Origin: Liolophura sinensis
Taxonomy: Eukaryota; Mollusca; Polyplacophora; Chitonida; Chitonidae
Assembly (NCBI RefSeq): GCF_032854445.1
Contig: NC_088295.1
Location: forward strand, 87,565,836 to 87,629,835
DNA length: 64,000 nt
Direction of reading: 5' to 3'
The position numbers and the translations under genes were made by a program. Under the pieces are notes generated by a model, which was given only the letters and a program-made list of their open reading frames with translations, was not told the DNA's origin and did not search any database. The stretch's first letter is position 1, and the number at the start of each line of letters is the position of its first letter. Below are positions 11,799-23,057 of the stretch, piece after piece.

Positions 11799-13281
11799 TT
11801 AAGTTTTGTTTTTCTCGACTTCTTGTACAGGGCAGCCTTGCGTGCAGCAAAGTCCACCTGGGGCAGGTAAACTACTTTCCTCTGTTTCGCGGCGCATGGT
11901 CCGATAATGGACTCCTAAAGAAGTGGAGACAGGGACTAAAACCTCGCCTTGATCGTTAGCGTATGCCGGCATTGACTCGTCTAGGTCTTCTCCCGGAACG
12001 GAATCATCCATTTCCGACGTCGTGTCGTCCATGGGGATAACCGATCCAGAGGCTTCAATGCCGCTAACTTGGTCTTTTGGGGTGTCTACAAAAATGACCT
12101 CTGAAGCGGTGCTCCATAAGGACTCATTTACATCTTGTTTTGCAATTGGCTGGGAAAAGGTAAATGACTGACTCCACAAGTCTTGTGAAGAATCTTGCTC
12201 GGCAGGCTGACCGGTCGAGCTGTACGGAGCCAATGGTTCAGTGAAACCCAACGATGCTTCCTCCTGTTTGACCTGGTTAGAAACTGATGAAATACCATCA
12301 TCTGCATTTTTGTCCACATCATTTTCCTCCTCTTTACCCCCTTCATTCCTACCACCCTCCTGCCCATCCTTACCATTATCCATAGCATCTTTATCATTCC
12401 CGTCCTCTGCCTCATTCACCTCATTTTTATCATCATTACCCACTACATCATTGCTACTCTCCTGTCCACCATCCGTATCCCCATTAACCATTTCACAATC
12501 ATCCTCAGCCTCATTACTATCATCCGTGTCATCATCACTGTCATCCTTTCGGCCATTATCTCCCTGCTCATTGTCATGATCATCATTATTCATACCATCG
12601 TCCTTATCATTACCATTATCATCCATCGCAACTGCGATGTCATCTTCATCTCCACTACTTTTCCCATTGTCGCTACTCTCAGTGTCCAGATCTTGAGGAC
12701 AATTCTTTTGGAAATGACCTTCTTGCTTGCAAATCAAACATTTGTTTTTCAGTGGGCAGTCATTTTTGAGGTGGTCTGTCGCCTGGCACAAGTGACAAGC
12801 TCGCACCTGCCCTCTGTACCAGACTGGTAACCGAAAAGATGCTCCCACCCATATGGCTTCAGGAATGGTGGACGAAATGTTGCTCATCCATACTCTCCTA
12901 ACCCCATTTTGCACGGTTCTGTCGAACAGGTAGCATTCTCGTTCGACAGAGTTCACCGTTCCAAACTGTTTGAGAGCAGCCCCTATCCGTTCATCCGGAA
13001 TCTCATAGACTCTTCACCTTAACCAAAGTTCTGGATTGCACAACTTCATAAACCGGACAGTTTACTCCATTAAGCACCAGATCTTCATTAAGTAGTTTTT
13101 GCTTGACCTCCTCATTGGCGACAGTGACATTCCACAGATCCCCAGAAACGTGGACCAAGCCCCTCAACACTTTGGGTCCGTTGCCGATGCGTTCCTGCAA
13201 CCCATGATAAACGTCAATCGCTTTTGCACTGCCTTTAATTCGCAATCTAAGGCTAAGAGGCCTTTTAATGTGGAAAGCCAT
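11799..13281 (-). pseudogene. LINE ORF1 with two CCHC zinc knuckles, one frameshift
   Basis: Starts at ATG 13281 ('MAFHIKRPLSLRLRIKG'). The frame shifts near 13003-13015, where '..RTLVKVK' runs into a stop and the reading continues as 'VYEIPDERIGAALKQFG' in the next frame. The second part (to 11799) has knuckles 'CHLCQATDHLKNDC' and 'CLICKQEGHFQKNC', both CX2CX4HX4C, then a long Asp/Glu/Asn-rich low-complexity stretch of about 130 residues. Such proteins bind the LINE RNA. The large plus-strand Ser-rich frame at 12241-12579 is the antisense of the acidic stretch. Confidence 0.85.
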
Positions 13282-13320
13282 TCTGGTGGTAGAAAAAAAA
13301 AAACCCTCGCCCAAAGGAGC

Positions 13321-13892
13321 TACCCGGCTGACACGTCCAACTGTGTGGACGGCCAGTCAGGTACTGCACTGCGTTCTCAACCCCTTGACTGATCAACTGT
13401 CAAGTGACAGTGGCGAATGAACTTCGTGCAAGAGTGCAATTTGCTGCCTGTTAGTGACACAATCCTTTGTGTGCCCTGCTAGCCCGGGATAAATGGAGCT
13501 CGACCAGGCAAGCTGACCTTGTTCACTGTCCTATGCTGTAACCTGTATAGGCCTCCAACACAGGCCACGACAACTGGTGCCTGAGACAAGCCGCGAGGGC
13601 TGGCCCACCGGCCACGCTGGCCAAACACCAAAACGTCAAAAAAGTGGTCAAAAAATGGAATTTCTGACTACAAACTATATGAATCGACAGCTCGTGACAA
13701 GAGAAATCTGTGAGTATCAGAAACACACAAGAAATCACTGGAAATCCAGAGAAATGAAACCTGACAGATGGAGCGATCTGACAACACGTCTGACCTCCAA
13801 AGCTCTATCTATCTATCTTTTCCTTTAGCTGAGACGAGAAAACGAAAGTGAAATAGTGTGTAATCAGTAAAATTGCAAAGTTTCTATTTCTT
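13321..13892. other. Probable LINE 5' UTR or flank, no gene
   Basis: Moderately GC-rich in its first part, then AT-rich with (tcta)n near 13800. No coding signal. The first 300 bp may be the 5' UTR of the LINE, but I could not place its 5' end. Confidence 0.4.
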
Positions 13893-13931
<39 letters not shown>

Positions 13932-14098
13932 TTTGATTGATGTTTTACGACGTACTCAAGAATATTTTACTTATGCGACGGCGGCCAGCATTATGGTGGG
14001 AGGAAACCGGGCAAAGCCAGGGAAAAACCCACGACCGTCCGCAGGTTCCTGGCAGACCTTCCCACTTATAGCCGGAGAGGAGGCCAGCCAAAGTTTCT
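13893..14098 (-). repeat. SINE-A with long (TTTA)n tail
   Basis: The (ttta)n run, 'actcaagaatattttac', 'gcggccagcattatgg' and 'gcagaccttcccact' are in SINE-A order on the minus strand. The tRNA-like head is missing. Confidence 0.85.
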
Positions 14099-14715
14099 AG
14101 GTTATAGCCTTTCCTTTAGCCTAACATTATAATGGATGGAATATTTTTCCGAAATGGTGACGAAAATACCAGAAATAATAGTTTATCCATGTACAGATCC
14201 ACCATTTTCTTCTTTGACGATCTTAGCCTTAATATGCGATCTCAAGATTTCATTCACGGAGTGAGGACAGTTTGTATGAAACACTGGTAGAAGGTGGGTG
14301 ATCTCAAACCAACTGGGATTGAAAGGTTACAGCATTACCAGTGACCTGTCGTTAAGGCATAACTATTACCCTGCCAGAGGAGGTTATGTTTTTGTTTGAG
14401 TTTGTTTGTCTGCCTTTGCTATCGTCAGCAACTTTACGGAAAAGGTTATGCACGGATTGAGCCGACTTTGTGCTCAGGCTGATATTAGGATAAGGTTCCA
14501 TGTCATTATGGATGTGATTCGGATCAGGATTCACGAAGTTATTAGACAATTCTTCACTATGAAGAGATAGAACAGAAATGCAGAATATAGCCCAGCCGGT
14601 TGTACATGTGGCTGGTGCGGAGGTAATATTAGAGAGGTAAAGATACTCGCGAACGACCTTCGGGTAACGACTGACATCATCGTTATTTGTGAATGACGTC
14701 ACGCTTGGACAATCG
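14099..14715. other. No gene recognised
   Basis: Unassigned sequence between the SINE and the point where arm homology resumes. A 116-codon minus frame (14352-14702) has no recognisable domain. Confidence 0.4.
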
Positions 14716-15105
14716 AGGTCGCACAGTCTGCCCGTTTTCTATGATCTGAGCAGTTTTTACTCGTTATACATTTCCGAGTCTATATTTGGATGTTTAATCT
14801 GCTGGCGTGTGAAATAAAATGTAAAACGGTCTACCCGTGAAGAGTTAGTCTGTCGTAAGTATAGAGTTTTTTTGGACAAGTTTAGAAATTAAGCCGAGAA
14901 AACGTATTTTGTCAAGTGCATGTATATTATGCATATGGCACTGTGCATATGTGCCGCAGTTTTCAAGCTCACTCCATGATGTAAAAATGTAAACAGCGTT
15001 CTGTTATGCTTTATTCTTCGTATATAATCATCGGTCCCTTCATGAAAATACAGCATTGGTCTTATTTATTTGGTGGGCGCAACTCATGTAATTCGCGTTA
15101 CTTAA

Positions 15106-15684
15106 AGGAGAAGAAAATTTAAATATCAAACAAATACCATTGAAAAGAGTATGCGTTTCCTCGCAGGTGCATGCCATAAAAAATTCTAGTATGTACCTGA
15201 AGTTAATAAATTATAAATAAGGTCAGCGCCAGAATTCGCTGTGGGCGATTCCATTTTGCCTGAGAACTAGTCCTGAAGTTCTTCTGTGTTAGGAGGAGAA
15301 TTGCCGTCGGAAACCGGCGAAGTGCAGTTCGTATATTTCCGGCAGAACTCTCCTTCCCAGAAGGAAAGCGAACAGTATAGTTTGTTTTCCGCTTGACTAT
15401 CGGGAAGCCAGAATGTTGGACGTAGGTTCCCAGTTTACAAGAACAAGCACGCAGTTTTAACGGCTGCCATTGGCTGAGAGGCAACACCCCCCAGCATAAA
15501 TTACAGGACGCGATAAACGCGAGATCGATGGCGTGATGAACTCAGCGATTTATGCCAGCTTTGACGTTTCAGACTTTACGTGTATGGCGAGGAAAAATCG
15601 CAAAATTATGCAGCAGGCACCACCAGATCGAAAAAATGTGCTCTTTTCAGCCTATAGTGTCATTGTTTTAAGTTTTCTTCTCTT
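15106..15684 (+). mobile_element. 579-bp MITE flanked by TTAA
   Basis: TTAA at 15102-15105 and 15685-15688 flank 579 bp whose ends are inverted repeats: 'AGGAGAAGAAAA' on the left and the complement of 'TTTTCTTCTCTT' on the right. The right arm has one TTAA at the matching point (40872-40875), with the same flanks ('tgtaattcg' and 'catcgcaaagac' in arm orientation). That is the empty site. A second copy lies at 37573-38139. TTAA duplication is typical of piggyBac- and Kolobok-type elements. It has no transposase, so the family is not settled. Confidence 0.85.
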
Positions 15685-15897
15685 TTAACAGTTTTGCATC
15701 GCAAAGACACAGTCCGTCAGGCTCGCGCGCACAAGTCGTACTCGTATCTCGTTCACCCCTCGTGTCTTAACCCCCTCTATTGGACCAAGACGAGCAACGA
15801 CGCGTACCTGTTACCTGAACAAAAAATCGTGCAAAGAAGTAAATAGTTACACCAAACAACAATTTCGACACGAAGTATTACTTTTGTTCCATTACAG

Positions 15898-16251
15898 AAG
15901 AAGATCAACTCCAGGTACTGTGATAGAGCATGATTGGATTACAACTGCATCGCCAAGGGAAGGGTTGCCTGCGTTGAGTGTCAGTGACGAGAGTGGCTCA
16001 CCCGAGCCCGAGAGCTCAGCGCAAACCGACATGAGCTGATCGAAAACGCACCCCCTGACCATGTGTATTTGAACTCGGAAGAAAACAGCACTACGCATTC
16101 GAGTCTCACGGCTGATGATGCATCCTCAAACACCTATTCCACGCTGAACCGTCCTTATAGCAATGTGAGGCCCATCAGTTCTGATGCATGTCCAAACAAA
16201 AGGGACACCTATTTGATGCCCATCAAGTCTGATTCCTGTGATTCCCGCTAG
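15898..16251 (+). pseudogene. Broken inverted copy of the receptor cytoplasmic-tail exon
   Basis: Matches the tail exon at 40302-40665 base for base over most of its length, including the acceptor (…ttccattacag before 15898) and the end of the frame (TAG at 16249-16251). It is 354 bp against 364. The 10 missing bases, near 16033, remove the stretch encoding 'IHQY' and shift the frame into an immediate TGA. Past the deletion the old frame is open again with 'TYSTL'-like and 'YSNV' tyrosine motifs. No membrane exon lies upstream on this strand, because the duplication begins inside the intron. It is a dead orphan exon. Confidence 0.85.
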
Positions 16252-16477
16252 GCCGAGAGAAATGACCAGTGGCACTGTGGGTACAGCTCAGATCAGAATT
16301 GGGCAAAACAGTCAGACAAACATCTACTATCTTTTGAAGCGTAATACAAATGTCAGGAATCTGAGAATCTCGATTAACATGCATAAACATCTCGCAATAG
16401 AGTTTTTTGGTGAAACCGTATGCTTTCCGAATTTAGCTGGAGGAGATAAACGTTTCTCACGTTTATCCTGCATACGT

Positions 16478-16925
16478 TAAATTTATTAGTGGTCTACCTG
16501 GCCCAGACTGGTAAAACACTGACTTGCTACGACAATCCTTCCCTGATCAGTGAGGTGGCGTTCTGGATCCCAGCTTTTGTTGCTTCACCTGCGGCTTTAG
16601 ATCAGCATGTCTGCCAGATACTCTGGGCAATTACGTTTCCTCCTCACATAAACTAGTGAAACTGTCATATTAGTGAACAAAATCTTCGGTACGGCGTTTC
16701 ACATCATCAAGTGAATAAATTACCCTAAATATTCTATTGTCGCCGAGTGTCAGACGCATTCAAATCTGTCTTAAATAAATGTTCCAGCTCAGCGAGAATT
16801 AAATTTATTAGTGGTCTACCTGTCCCAGACTGGTAAAACACTGACTTGCTGCGACAATCCTACCCTGATCAGTCATAAAAATCTGTCAAAATCTGTCATA
16901 AATAAATGTTCCAGCTCAGCGAGCT
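16478..16925. repeat. Direct repeat within a left-arm-only insertion
   Basis: 'ttaaatttattagtggtctacct' variants start at 16478 and 16799, and both copies end in 'gttccagctcagcgag' (near 16795 and 16925). The second copy lacks the middle of the first. The surrounding 16443-16950 has no counterpart in the right arm. Possibly an inserted unit that was partly duplicated. Confidence 0.6.
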
Positions 16926-17454
16926 TCAAAGACAAGTTAGGAGAACATGCACTGCCGGTGATTTTATCTTTGGTGAAGGTTGAAAATATATAGAACTCGT
17001 CAGATTTATCTTATTTATGGGCGAAAGATTTATAATGATGTGAGAAAATCGTATTTCTAAAAACAATTAATACCTATCTCCCCCCAAACATCATTAATAA
17101 CAAGAAACGAGACAAGTAGTGATGATAAATATATTTTTCGCTCGCAAGAGAGGAAAAATTTAACACCCTATGGAACATCTACCAGAGAGCTGTTCCATGT
17201 CTGAAGACTGCTATACTGTAGAGGAAAAATGGATAATGTCGATAGAGCTTCAATTAGATGCTTTTGTCAAACTGTCCGGTAAGGTGGCTTGTTCGATTCC
17301 TACTAAGCTTGGCTCCGCTATGTTATACCTCATGCAGAAAGTTTGTCCAGTGCATGGTGAATAATGATGGTTCCCAGAACCCGGTGCACTTCATCGAGAA
17401 ACCTAACCACCGTGAGTGAAGAATCTGGAGAACGCGAGACGCCTCGCGTTTGTC

Positions 17455-17840
17455 TTAATAACTAAATTAAATATTGTAGCAGATCTGTGTATATATCTCA
17501 TATGTAACATATTCCTAATGATAAATATGAAATGTTTAAATGTAAAGCACTATTTTTTGACATCATTTGTAAAGTTGCAATATTTTTTGACCAAAGATGA
17601 CCAAATATCTACCAGACTATGATATCGTTCATCATGTGAATTGGTCCTAATAACTGCATTGTAAATTAAATATTATATATGGCAGATCTCTGCATATATC
17701 TCCTGTATAACACTTTTGATGATAACTGTCGAATATATTAGCACCATTATTCTTCGATGTCATTTGTATAATTGTATTAATCTTTCACCATAACCAAGCA
17801 AAGAAACTATTAAATTACTATATCGTTCATCATGAGAGTG
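17455..17840. repeat. Two tandem ~190-bp units, shared by both arms
   Basis: Two consecutive units each run from 'aattaaatatt' through 'gcagatctctgcatatatc' to 'atatcgttcatcatg'. The same pair occurs in reverse complement at 39250-39620, so the tandem doubling predates the inverted duplication. Confidence 0.75.
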
Positions 17841-18155
17841 GGTCTTGGCTGCGTGGTTAAAGTGTACGCTTTTCAATCTCCAGGATCCAAGACGTGGATT
17901 TAATCTCGTATTCTCGAACTGGAAATTTGTAAGATTTCCCTGCTCCCAATGATCTTGGGGCTATTGTGACAGTGGTGCATGAAAGTCGCCGAAGGTTGCA
18001 TGTTTCTCTCCACCTTCATTACGTACATGTTAGTCACACGAGGAAAAGTTTATTGGTAACTCATCAAAAGTCAGTGGTTTTATTGCGATTTTTCCGCCAA
18101 TGTGTAAGTGAGAAATGCTTGGGTATGTTACTGAGAATTTTGAGAATATTTTGGA
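17833..18155 (+). repeat. tRNA-like SINE candidate, left arm only
   Basis: 'ggcTGCGTGGTTAAAGTG' resembles a tRNA D-arm, and 'GATTTAATCTCGTATT' sits where a degenerate B box would be. A further ~250 bp follows without coding signal. The right arm lacks it, joining 'gttcat' directly to 'ttatgg' near 39245. It is either a late insertion or a right-arm deletion. Confidence 0.45.
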
Positions 18156-18569
18156 TTTGTGTTATTTATGGGCCAAAGATTTATAAGGACCGGAGAGAAT
18201 CACATTTTGACTTCTGTCAATCACATATTGTCTTCTGTATTATTGCTTTGATGTTTCTCTGAGGAGGAAAGAGCATTTAAAATAATCATTGTATGGTGGG
18301 TATTTGACCACCTGTTGGTAAATTACCTTTGGAGACCCGCATAAAATTATCATCTAAAAGCATTATTTTCGAATTTCTTTTTTTCCTCAAAGAAAAACCG
18401 AAAAAAAAAACAACAAAACAAAACAAATAATGGAAAGTGCATTATATATGTAGTTAAGCTTATTGGCATTTACCAAGCTGAGGGCTAAAGGCATTTCATA
18501 TCTTTTTTGCTCCTGCTTTGGTAGGACAAAGCTTTATTTCATCCATGGAGATATATCTACCAAGAATTG

Positions 18570-19010
18570 TTAAATATAGGTATGAGCAAGATTAAAATTA
18601 CAAAAAGATATCCGAAAAGCTTTGTTGTCAGCAAACAGCCACCTGTACTTCTGGCTTTACTGTTCACCACAATGGAGAGATTATTTTTCATTAGATATGA
18701 TACTTTCCTGTGGGATTCCGACACCGACCATACGAGAATACTCTCTACCTGTGCCACCAGACATACATCTATTAAGCAAGAAATTCCGTATCCAAGCAAA
18801 CGGACTACCACAAATTCCAGTTTCATGTAAATTTAATACTGACCGATGTTCGACAAACCATATCACAGGTTTTTCCACCTCATATGTAACTACACAAAGT
18901 ATGTTTTATATCAGTCTCAAAACAATATATAAAACCTTCTGATGGGGACGGGTGATCTTGTGTCATAGTTTGGTAACCGGAGTGCTTAAATTTATCCGGT
19001 GATTTACAAA
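18570..19010 (-). pseudogene. LINE reverse-transcriptase fragment, left-arm copy
   Basis: The minus strand reads 'FAWIRNFLLNRCMSG', then 'REYSRMVGVGIPQESIIS', the RT block that normally ends in G-x-PQGS-x-(I/L)-S. The same fragment is at 36260-36720 on the plus strand, so the LINE was present before the inverted duplication. Stops are present in both. The plus-strand frame 18567-18830 is the antisense. Confidence 0.7.
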
Positions 19011-19440
19011 GGCAAGCAAACAATCTTTTCTTTGGATTATTAACATAGCTTAAACATGTACCATTTTTAAGTCTTTGGTATGACCCGCCCCAGGTTAAAT
19101 TGTGACAAATTACCCCTATCACACAAGAAGACACAAAAGCGAAGTATACTCATCTAAGTGAAAAAGGCACGCAGCACACGGCTGCACACCTCGGAATCGG
19201 AAAGTGCATTTCACAAGCTCTGGGTAAATACTGTTAAATACAATAATCTACAATATGGCACTTAAGTTTGGTTGTGAACAAATATACTCACTGGCAAGAT
19301 CTGTTTGGAAGGATTACAACTACCTTCAGTGTACATGTAGATGGTTTCAGTCTATTTTCATACATATTCTAGTGTTAAATTATTGCTTTTATACTTAATA
19401 GAATTCAGGTTTAATTACAGAATGTATCATTTATTGCAAC

Positions 19441-20150
19441 TTGCATTCACAGCTAAGGCAAATGAGAACACAGTATCTTCAGATACTGTGCCTTCCATAT
19501 GAAGACGGGTTTGTTAATTAATTAAGATTTGAATGATATTCTAGAAGTAGCTCAGCCAACATGAGGTAATGTAATTAAAATTATGTTCTGTGGATCTTCC
19601 TGGTCATATCATTCACAGGTTGGGTACTTATTAACCGTTTGTCTGAACAGATTCTTATGACATGGACAAACAGAGTGCAAAATCTTGTATTGCATTGAAT
19701 TAACTTTGCTGTGTACACCATTTTCATGAGATAAAGCCAATCTTTGTTATGTGGAGGATAAAAAACATTTAATAACTCTTCGTACAGAAATATGATCTAG
19801 TATTAAATGCGTACCACACTCATCTCTTTTTGATTTACATATAATACTCGGTTTCCTGAACAAAATGGCACTTCTCCTAAACGCGTTGTCTCCATGATTA
19901 AATTCAGTGTAGTTTCCCCATTCATTTGTTCAAAATATTAGACAACTATGCATCTCTTGAATGAAGATTATGTCAGCGTTTTGAGTTTTCAAGCAGAGGA
20001 ATAGTTCCCGTTGTTGTTTTCATCTCTGATCCCTCTAACACCTTGACGATGTTACTTTTAGCATAATGGGTTAACTGATGTACAAATTTGACTGATTGCC
20101 ATGTAAGATATGAGTATTATCTCCCCTTACTTGTTCACTCTCCGATAAAT
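19441..20150. other. No gene recognised
   Basis: Unique-looking AT-rich sequence just inside the left arm. The matching position beside the right arm is largely hidden by the assembly gap, so arm homology could extend slightly further. Confidence 0.4.
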
Positions 20151-20432
20151 ATTTATTTATTTATTTATTTGATACGTGTTTTACGCGGTACTCAGGAATA
20201 TTTCACTTGTTCGACGGCTGCCAGCATTATGGTGAAAAGAATTCGGGCAGACCCCGGGGGAAACTCACGACCATCCACAGGTTTCTGACAAATCTTCCCA
20301 CGTACGGCTGGAGAGGAAGCCAGGTCAGCAGGAGCTGAAGTTGAACTCATAGCGACCGCATTGGTGGAAGGCTCCTGGGCCATTGCGCCGTGCCGGCCTG
20401 CTACACCGCTCGATCACGGAGGACCCCCTCCG
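20151..20432 (-). repeat. SINE-A, near full length
   Basis: The (ttta)n tail, 'tactcaggaatatttcac', 'ggctgccagcattatgg', 'gttgaactcatagcgacc' (B-box side) and 'gatcacggaggaccccc' (head) are in the right order on the minus strand. It covers head, centre and tail. Confidence 0.88.
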
Positions 20433-21765
20433 CTAAATGAGGTACTCATTAATTTAATTCTTGTCTTATTTATAGCGGATTTCTTACTGCCTAGCAGCCA
20501 CTAAGAAGACCACCTCAACATAACGATGTACAAAAAATATGATGAACAAATTAGTTTATAAACTTTCATATACAAATATAGATATAATTATACTTAAGAG
20601 ACTGGACAAATGTATTACAAACAGCACAAATATATACAGTAGTATAACATATTGGACAGTTTTTTTATTGGCGGAATTCATGATTGTTTTATTAAGATAT
20701 AGTGAAATTAAATTAAGACATTAGAGAATTACTATTGTCCTTTTCATTATCATGGTAGGAAAATCTGTTCGTATTATTAATTAATTGATGGACACATTTG
20801 TTCAGAGCCAAACAAAAGAATTTTGCAGATATATTTTGAGCATTTGGGAATGAAAACTGAATAATTCAGATCAAGTGAAACAATTTTTGTTGGAGTATTG
20901 AACATCATTGTGTAATACGCACTGAATTATGGGCTCAGAGTCCTACTAATTTTCCATAACAGACAATGTTACCGTTGAATGCTGTAAGTCAGCCTCAAAC
21001 AATCTGTGGCCAGTAAGCATGGAGCCATAAAATCTCGACATAGGTTGATCGTCAAATCTGAACCTTTCTGCCAGTAGCTGGGGGACGAGGGGTGCCTCAC
21101 AACGCCAAGGGGACGTCACTCGCAGCCTCAACACTACATGTCTCCTTGTGTCATTTCGCCAAGAATTTCAAAACCTTTATCAGCAAAATTCATACTTGCC
21201 CAGAATTTCAACAAATTCCATTATTTTTATACCAAACATCCGCATGAAAACCAAACTTGGCTCGCAGCGGAAAAATGCCTTACACATTAAAATAGAGAGA
21301 ATTTCATTCGTCACGAGAAACTGAAGTACTAATCGGGTGCTGATACCATATGACTTAAGGAGAAGAGACTGCGTCAGCGGGGTATTGATTTGAGTAACAT
21401 GCATAGGTAAGCAAAGGGCTGTGATGGAAAAGGCTTAAGAGCTATCTGGGGGTTGTCAGATATACTTGTAGAAGTGAATATCCTGCTCAACCCAGGTGGC
21501 GTTGTATGTATACTTAGACTTACATTTCATTGATATATTAGTGTACAGTGTATGAAAGCAACAGCATGTTTTGGCTGTACGTTGTGTATGGAAGTGTCTC
21601 AGACTATGACCACCGGTAATTAAATACAAGGTAAAGCTTTGTATAGCACTGTAAGTGCATCATAATATATATGTAATGTTTATGCAGTGCTTTTGACCAT
21701 AACCGCTTCATAATGGCATTGTGTATAGTGATACAAATTAAGAAGGTTAAATGACACAGGAACCT
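20433..21765. other. No gene recognised
   Basis: AT-rich. Short frames at 20539-20724 and 21180-21404 carry no recognisable domain. No repeat identified. Confidence 0.4.
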
Positions 21766-21940
21766 CTCACCAATGCGGTCGCTGTTCAAGTCCAGCTCTG
21801 GCTGGCTTCCTCTCCAGTCGTAAGTGGGAAGGTCTGTCACCAACATGCGGATGGTCGTGGGTTTCCCCCGGGTAATGCTGGCCGCCGTGGTGAAATATTC
21901 TTGAGTACGGCGTAAAACACCAATCAAATAAATAAATAAG
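21766..21940 (+). repeat. SINE-A, truncated at 5' end
   Basis: 'accaatgcggtcgctg', 'ggaaggtctgtcacc', 'ttgagtacggcgtaaaac' and an (aaat)n tail. The B-box region has a short deletion. Confidence 0.85.
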
Positions 21941-22411
21941 AAGGTTAAACGATCTAATGAGATAATGGCTCAGGTGTAAAACAAGTGACGCGTACCTGTA
22001 CGCAATGGTATCAGTTCATGGTGTACTTTGTGTAAGTGCTGCTGTGACATCAGCTGAACTATTAGTTCAGGAAGCTCTGTGTAAGTTACAAACCCTTTAA
22101 ACATTCATTTTGGTGATAAATAATAATAACAGTATAACACTAATTGGAATAGTGAATAATAGTCATGTTTGTCATCACATGGGAACAAGGTGCCCAATAT
22201 AATATTTAGTTAAATTTGAATTTCATTGCATAAAATTAGTAAAGTGAAAGGGGAACGAGATTTCATACAGTAAGTTTATATGAGTTGGATTACGTTATTG
22301 AGACAAGGTCCATATTGTTTTGTGCATCGCTGAGGAAACCCAAACATGCTAAGTTGTGATCTCCTGTAATTGTGATATGTCTTCAGTCTAATTATACTGT
22401 ATTGAAGTACA

Positions 22412-22878
22412 GTATACTATTGCGATTGTGTTGGTATTTAATACTGATGGGCCGTGGTATAGGTCTACTATTGCGATTGTGTTGCTATTTTTATATCGAT
22501 GGGCTGTGGTATGGATCTACTATTACGATTGTGTTGCTATTTTTAAATCGATGGGCTGTGGTAGAGGTCTACTATTGCGATTGTGTTGCTATTTTAAATC
22601 GATGGGCCATGGTAGAGGTCTACTATTGCGATTGTGTTGCTATTTTAAATCGATGGGCCGTCGTAGAGGTCCACTATTGCGATTGTGTTGCTATTTTTAT
22701 ATCGATGGGCTGTGGTATTGGTCTACTATTACGATTGTGTTGCTATTTTTAAATCGATGGGCCGTGGTAGAGGTCCACTATTGCGATTGTGTTGCTATTT
22801 TAAATCGATGGGCTGTGGTATTGGTCTACTATTGCGATTGTGTTGCTATTTTATATCAATGGTCCGTGGCATATGTCT
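22412..22878. repeat. 51-bp minisatellite, 9 copies
   Basis: Nine units with the core 'attgcgattgtgttgctat' followed by 'atcgatgggcygtggta'. Unit length varies by one or two bases with T-run length, which moves the frame. The two overlapping frames of 126 and 157 codons are by-products. Confidence 0.9.
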
Positions 22879-23057
22879 ATTATATAACAATCAGGTATTA
22901 GAAATATCTCTGCGTCAGTACTGTACTCTGAGAAAGATATCTTATATAGATAGTGTATGAAGGTTCATGAGATAACAGCTATGCACTGTCATTCGTCATC
23001 TGAGGGCAGTTGTGTTTACATTTGTGTTTAGATTTGTGTTGGTTACATGCGTAACGG

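Larger units (their letters stand above)
8866..13320 (-). mobile_element. Tx1/L1-group LINE, decayed, with both ORFs present
   Basis: A two-ORF non-LTR retrotransposon on the minus strand. The T-run at about 8866-8883 is its poly(A) tail read in reverse. ORF1 carries two CCHC knuckles. ORF2 starts 11 bp after the ORF1 stop and carries an APE-type endonuclease and a reverse transcriptase. The block 'GCKVNRSKSKGLFFG' after YADD and the absence of RNase H point to the L1/Tx1 group. It is long enough to be nearly full length but has several frameshifts and stops. No convincing target-site duplication was found. Confidence 0.85.
6123..14715. mobile_element. 8.6-kb nest of transposons present only in the left arm
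   Basis: Homology to the right arm stops after 'aaactatggaattt' at 6122 and resumes at about 14716, while the right arm runs straight through near 41255. The extra DNA holds SINE fragments, the 3' end of an RNase-H-type LINE, a Tx1/L1-like LINE in opposite orientation and further SINEs. It was gained after the duplication, or lost cleanly from the right arm. I could not identify one outer element with matching target-site duplications. Confidence 0.65.
4488..19440 (+). repeat. Left arm of a large diverged inverted duplication
   Basis: Read on the plus strand, this matches the reverse complement of 35225-42481 in colinear blocks. The pairs are 4488-4560 with 42410-42481, 4780-6122 with 41255-42390, 14716-15101 with 40876-41254, 15689-16440 with 40120-40871, 16950-17832 with 39250-40060, 18155-18330 with 37190-37300 and 39190-39250, and 18330-19440 with 35225-37050. 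The arms carry substitutions and indels throughout, so this is an old duplication and not a repeated assembly of one sequence. Left-only insertions are the 6123-14715 nest, a TTAA MITE, about 500 bp at 16443-16950 and a SINE-like segment at 17833-18155. Alignment was by eye; boundaries are good to some tens of bases. Confidence 0.85.

Noticed and set aside
12241..12830. Plus-strand Ser-rich and Ile-rich frames
   Set aside because: Antisense of the acidic low-complexity part of LINE ORF1.
15203..15487. 94-codon minus frame, similar to 37758-38084
   Set aside because: The similarity comes from two copies of the same MITE. No transposase-like motif is seen.
18567..18942. Conserved protein pair with 36466-36720
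   Set aside because: The plus-left/minus-right frames look conserved only because they are antisense to the duplicated LINE reverse-transcriptase fragment.
22372..22960. Overlapping frames of 91-157 codons
   Set aside because: Translations of the 51-bp minisatellite in different frames.
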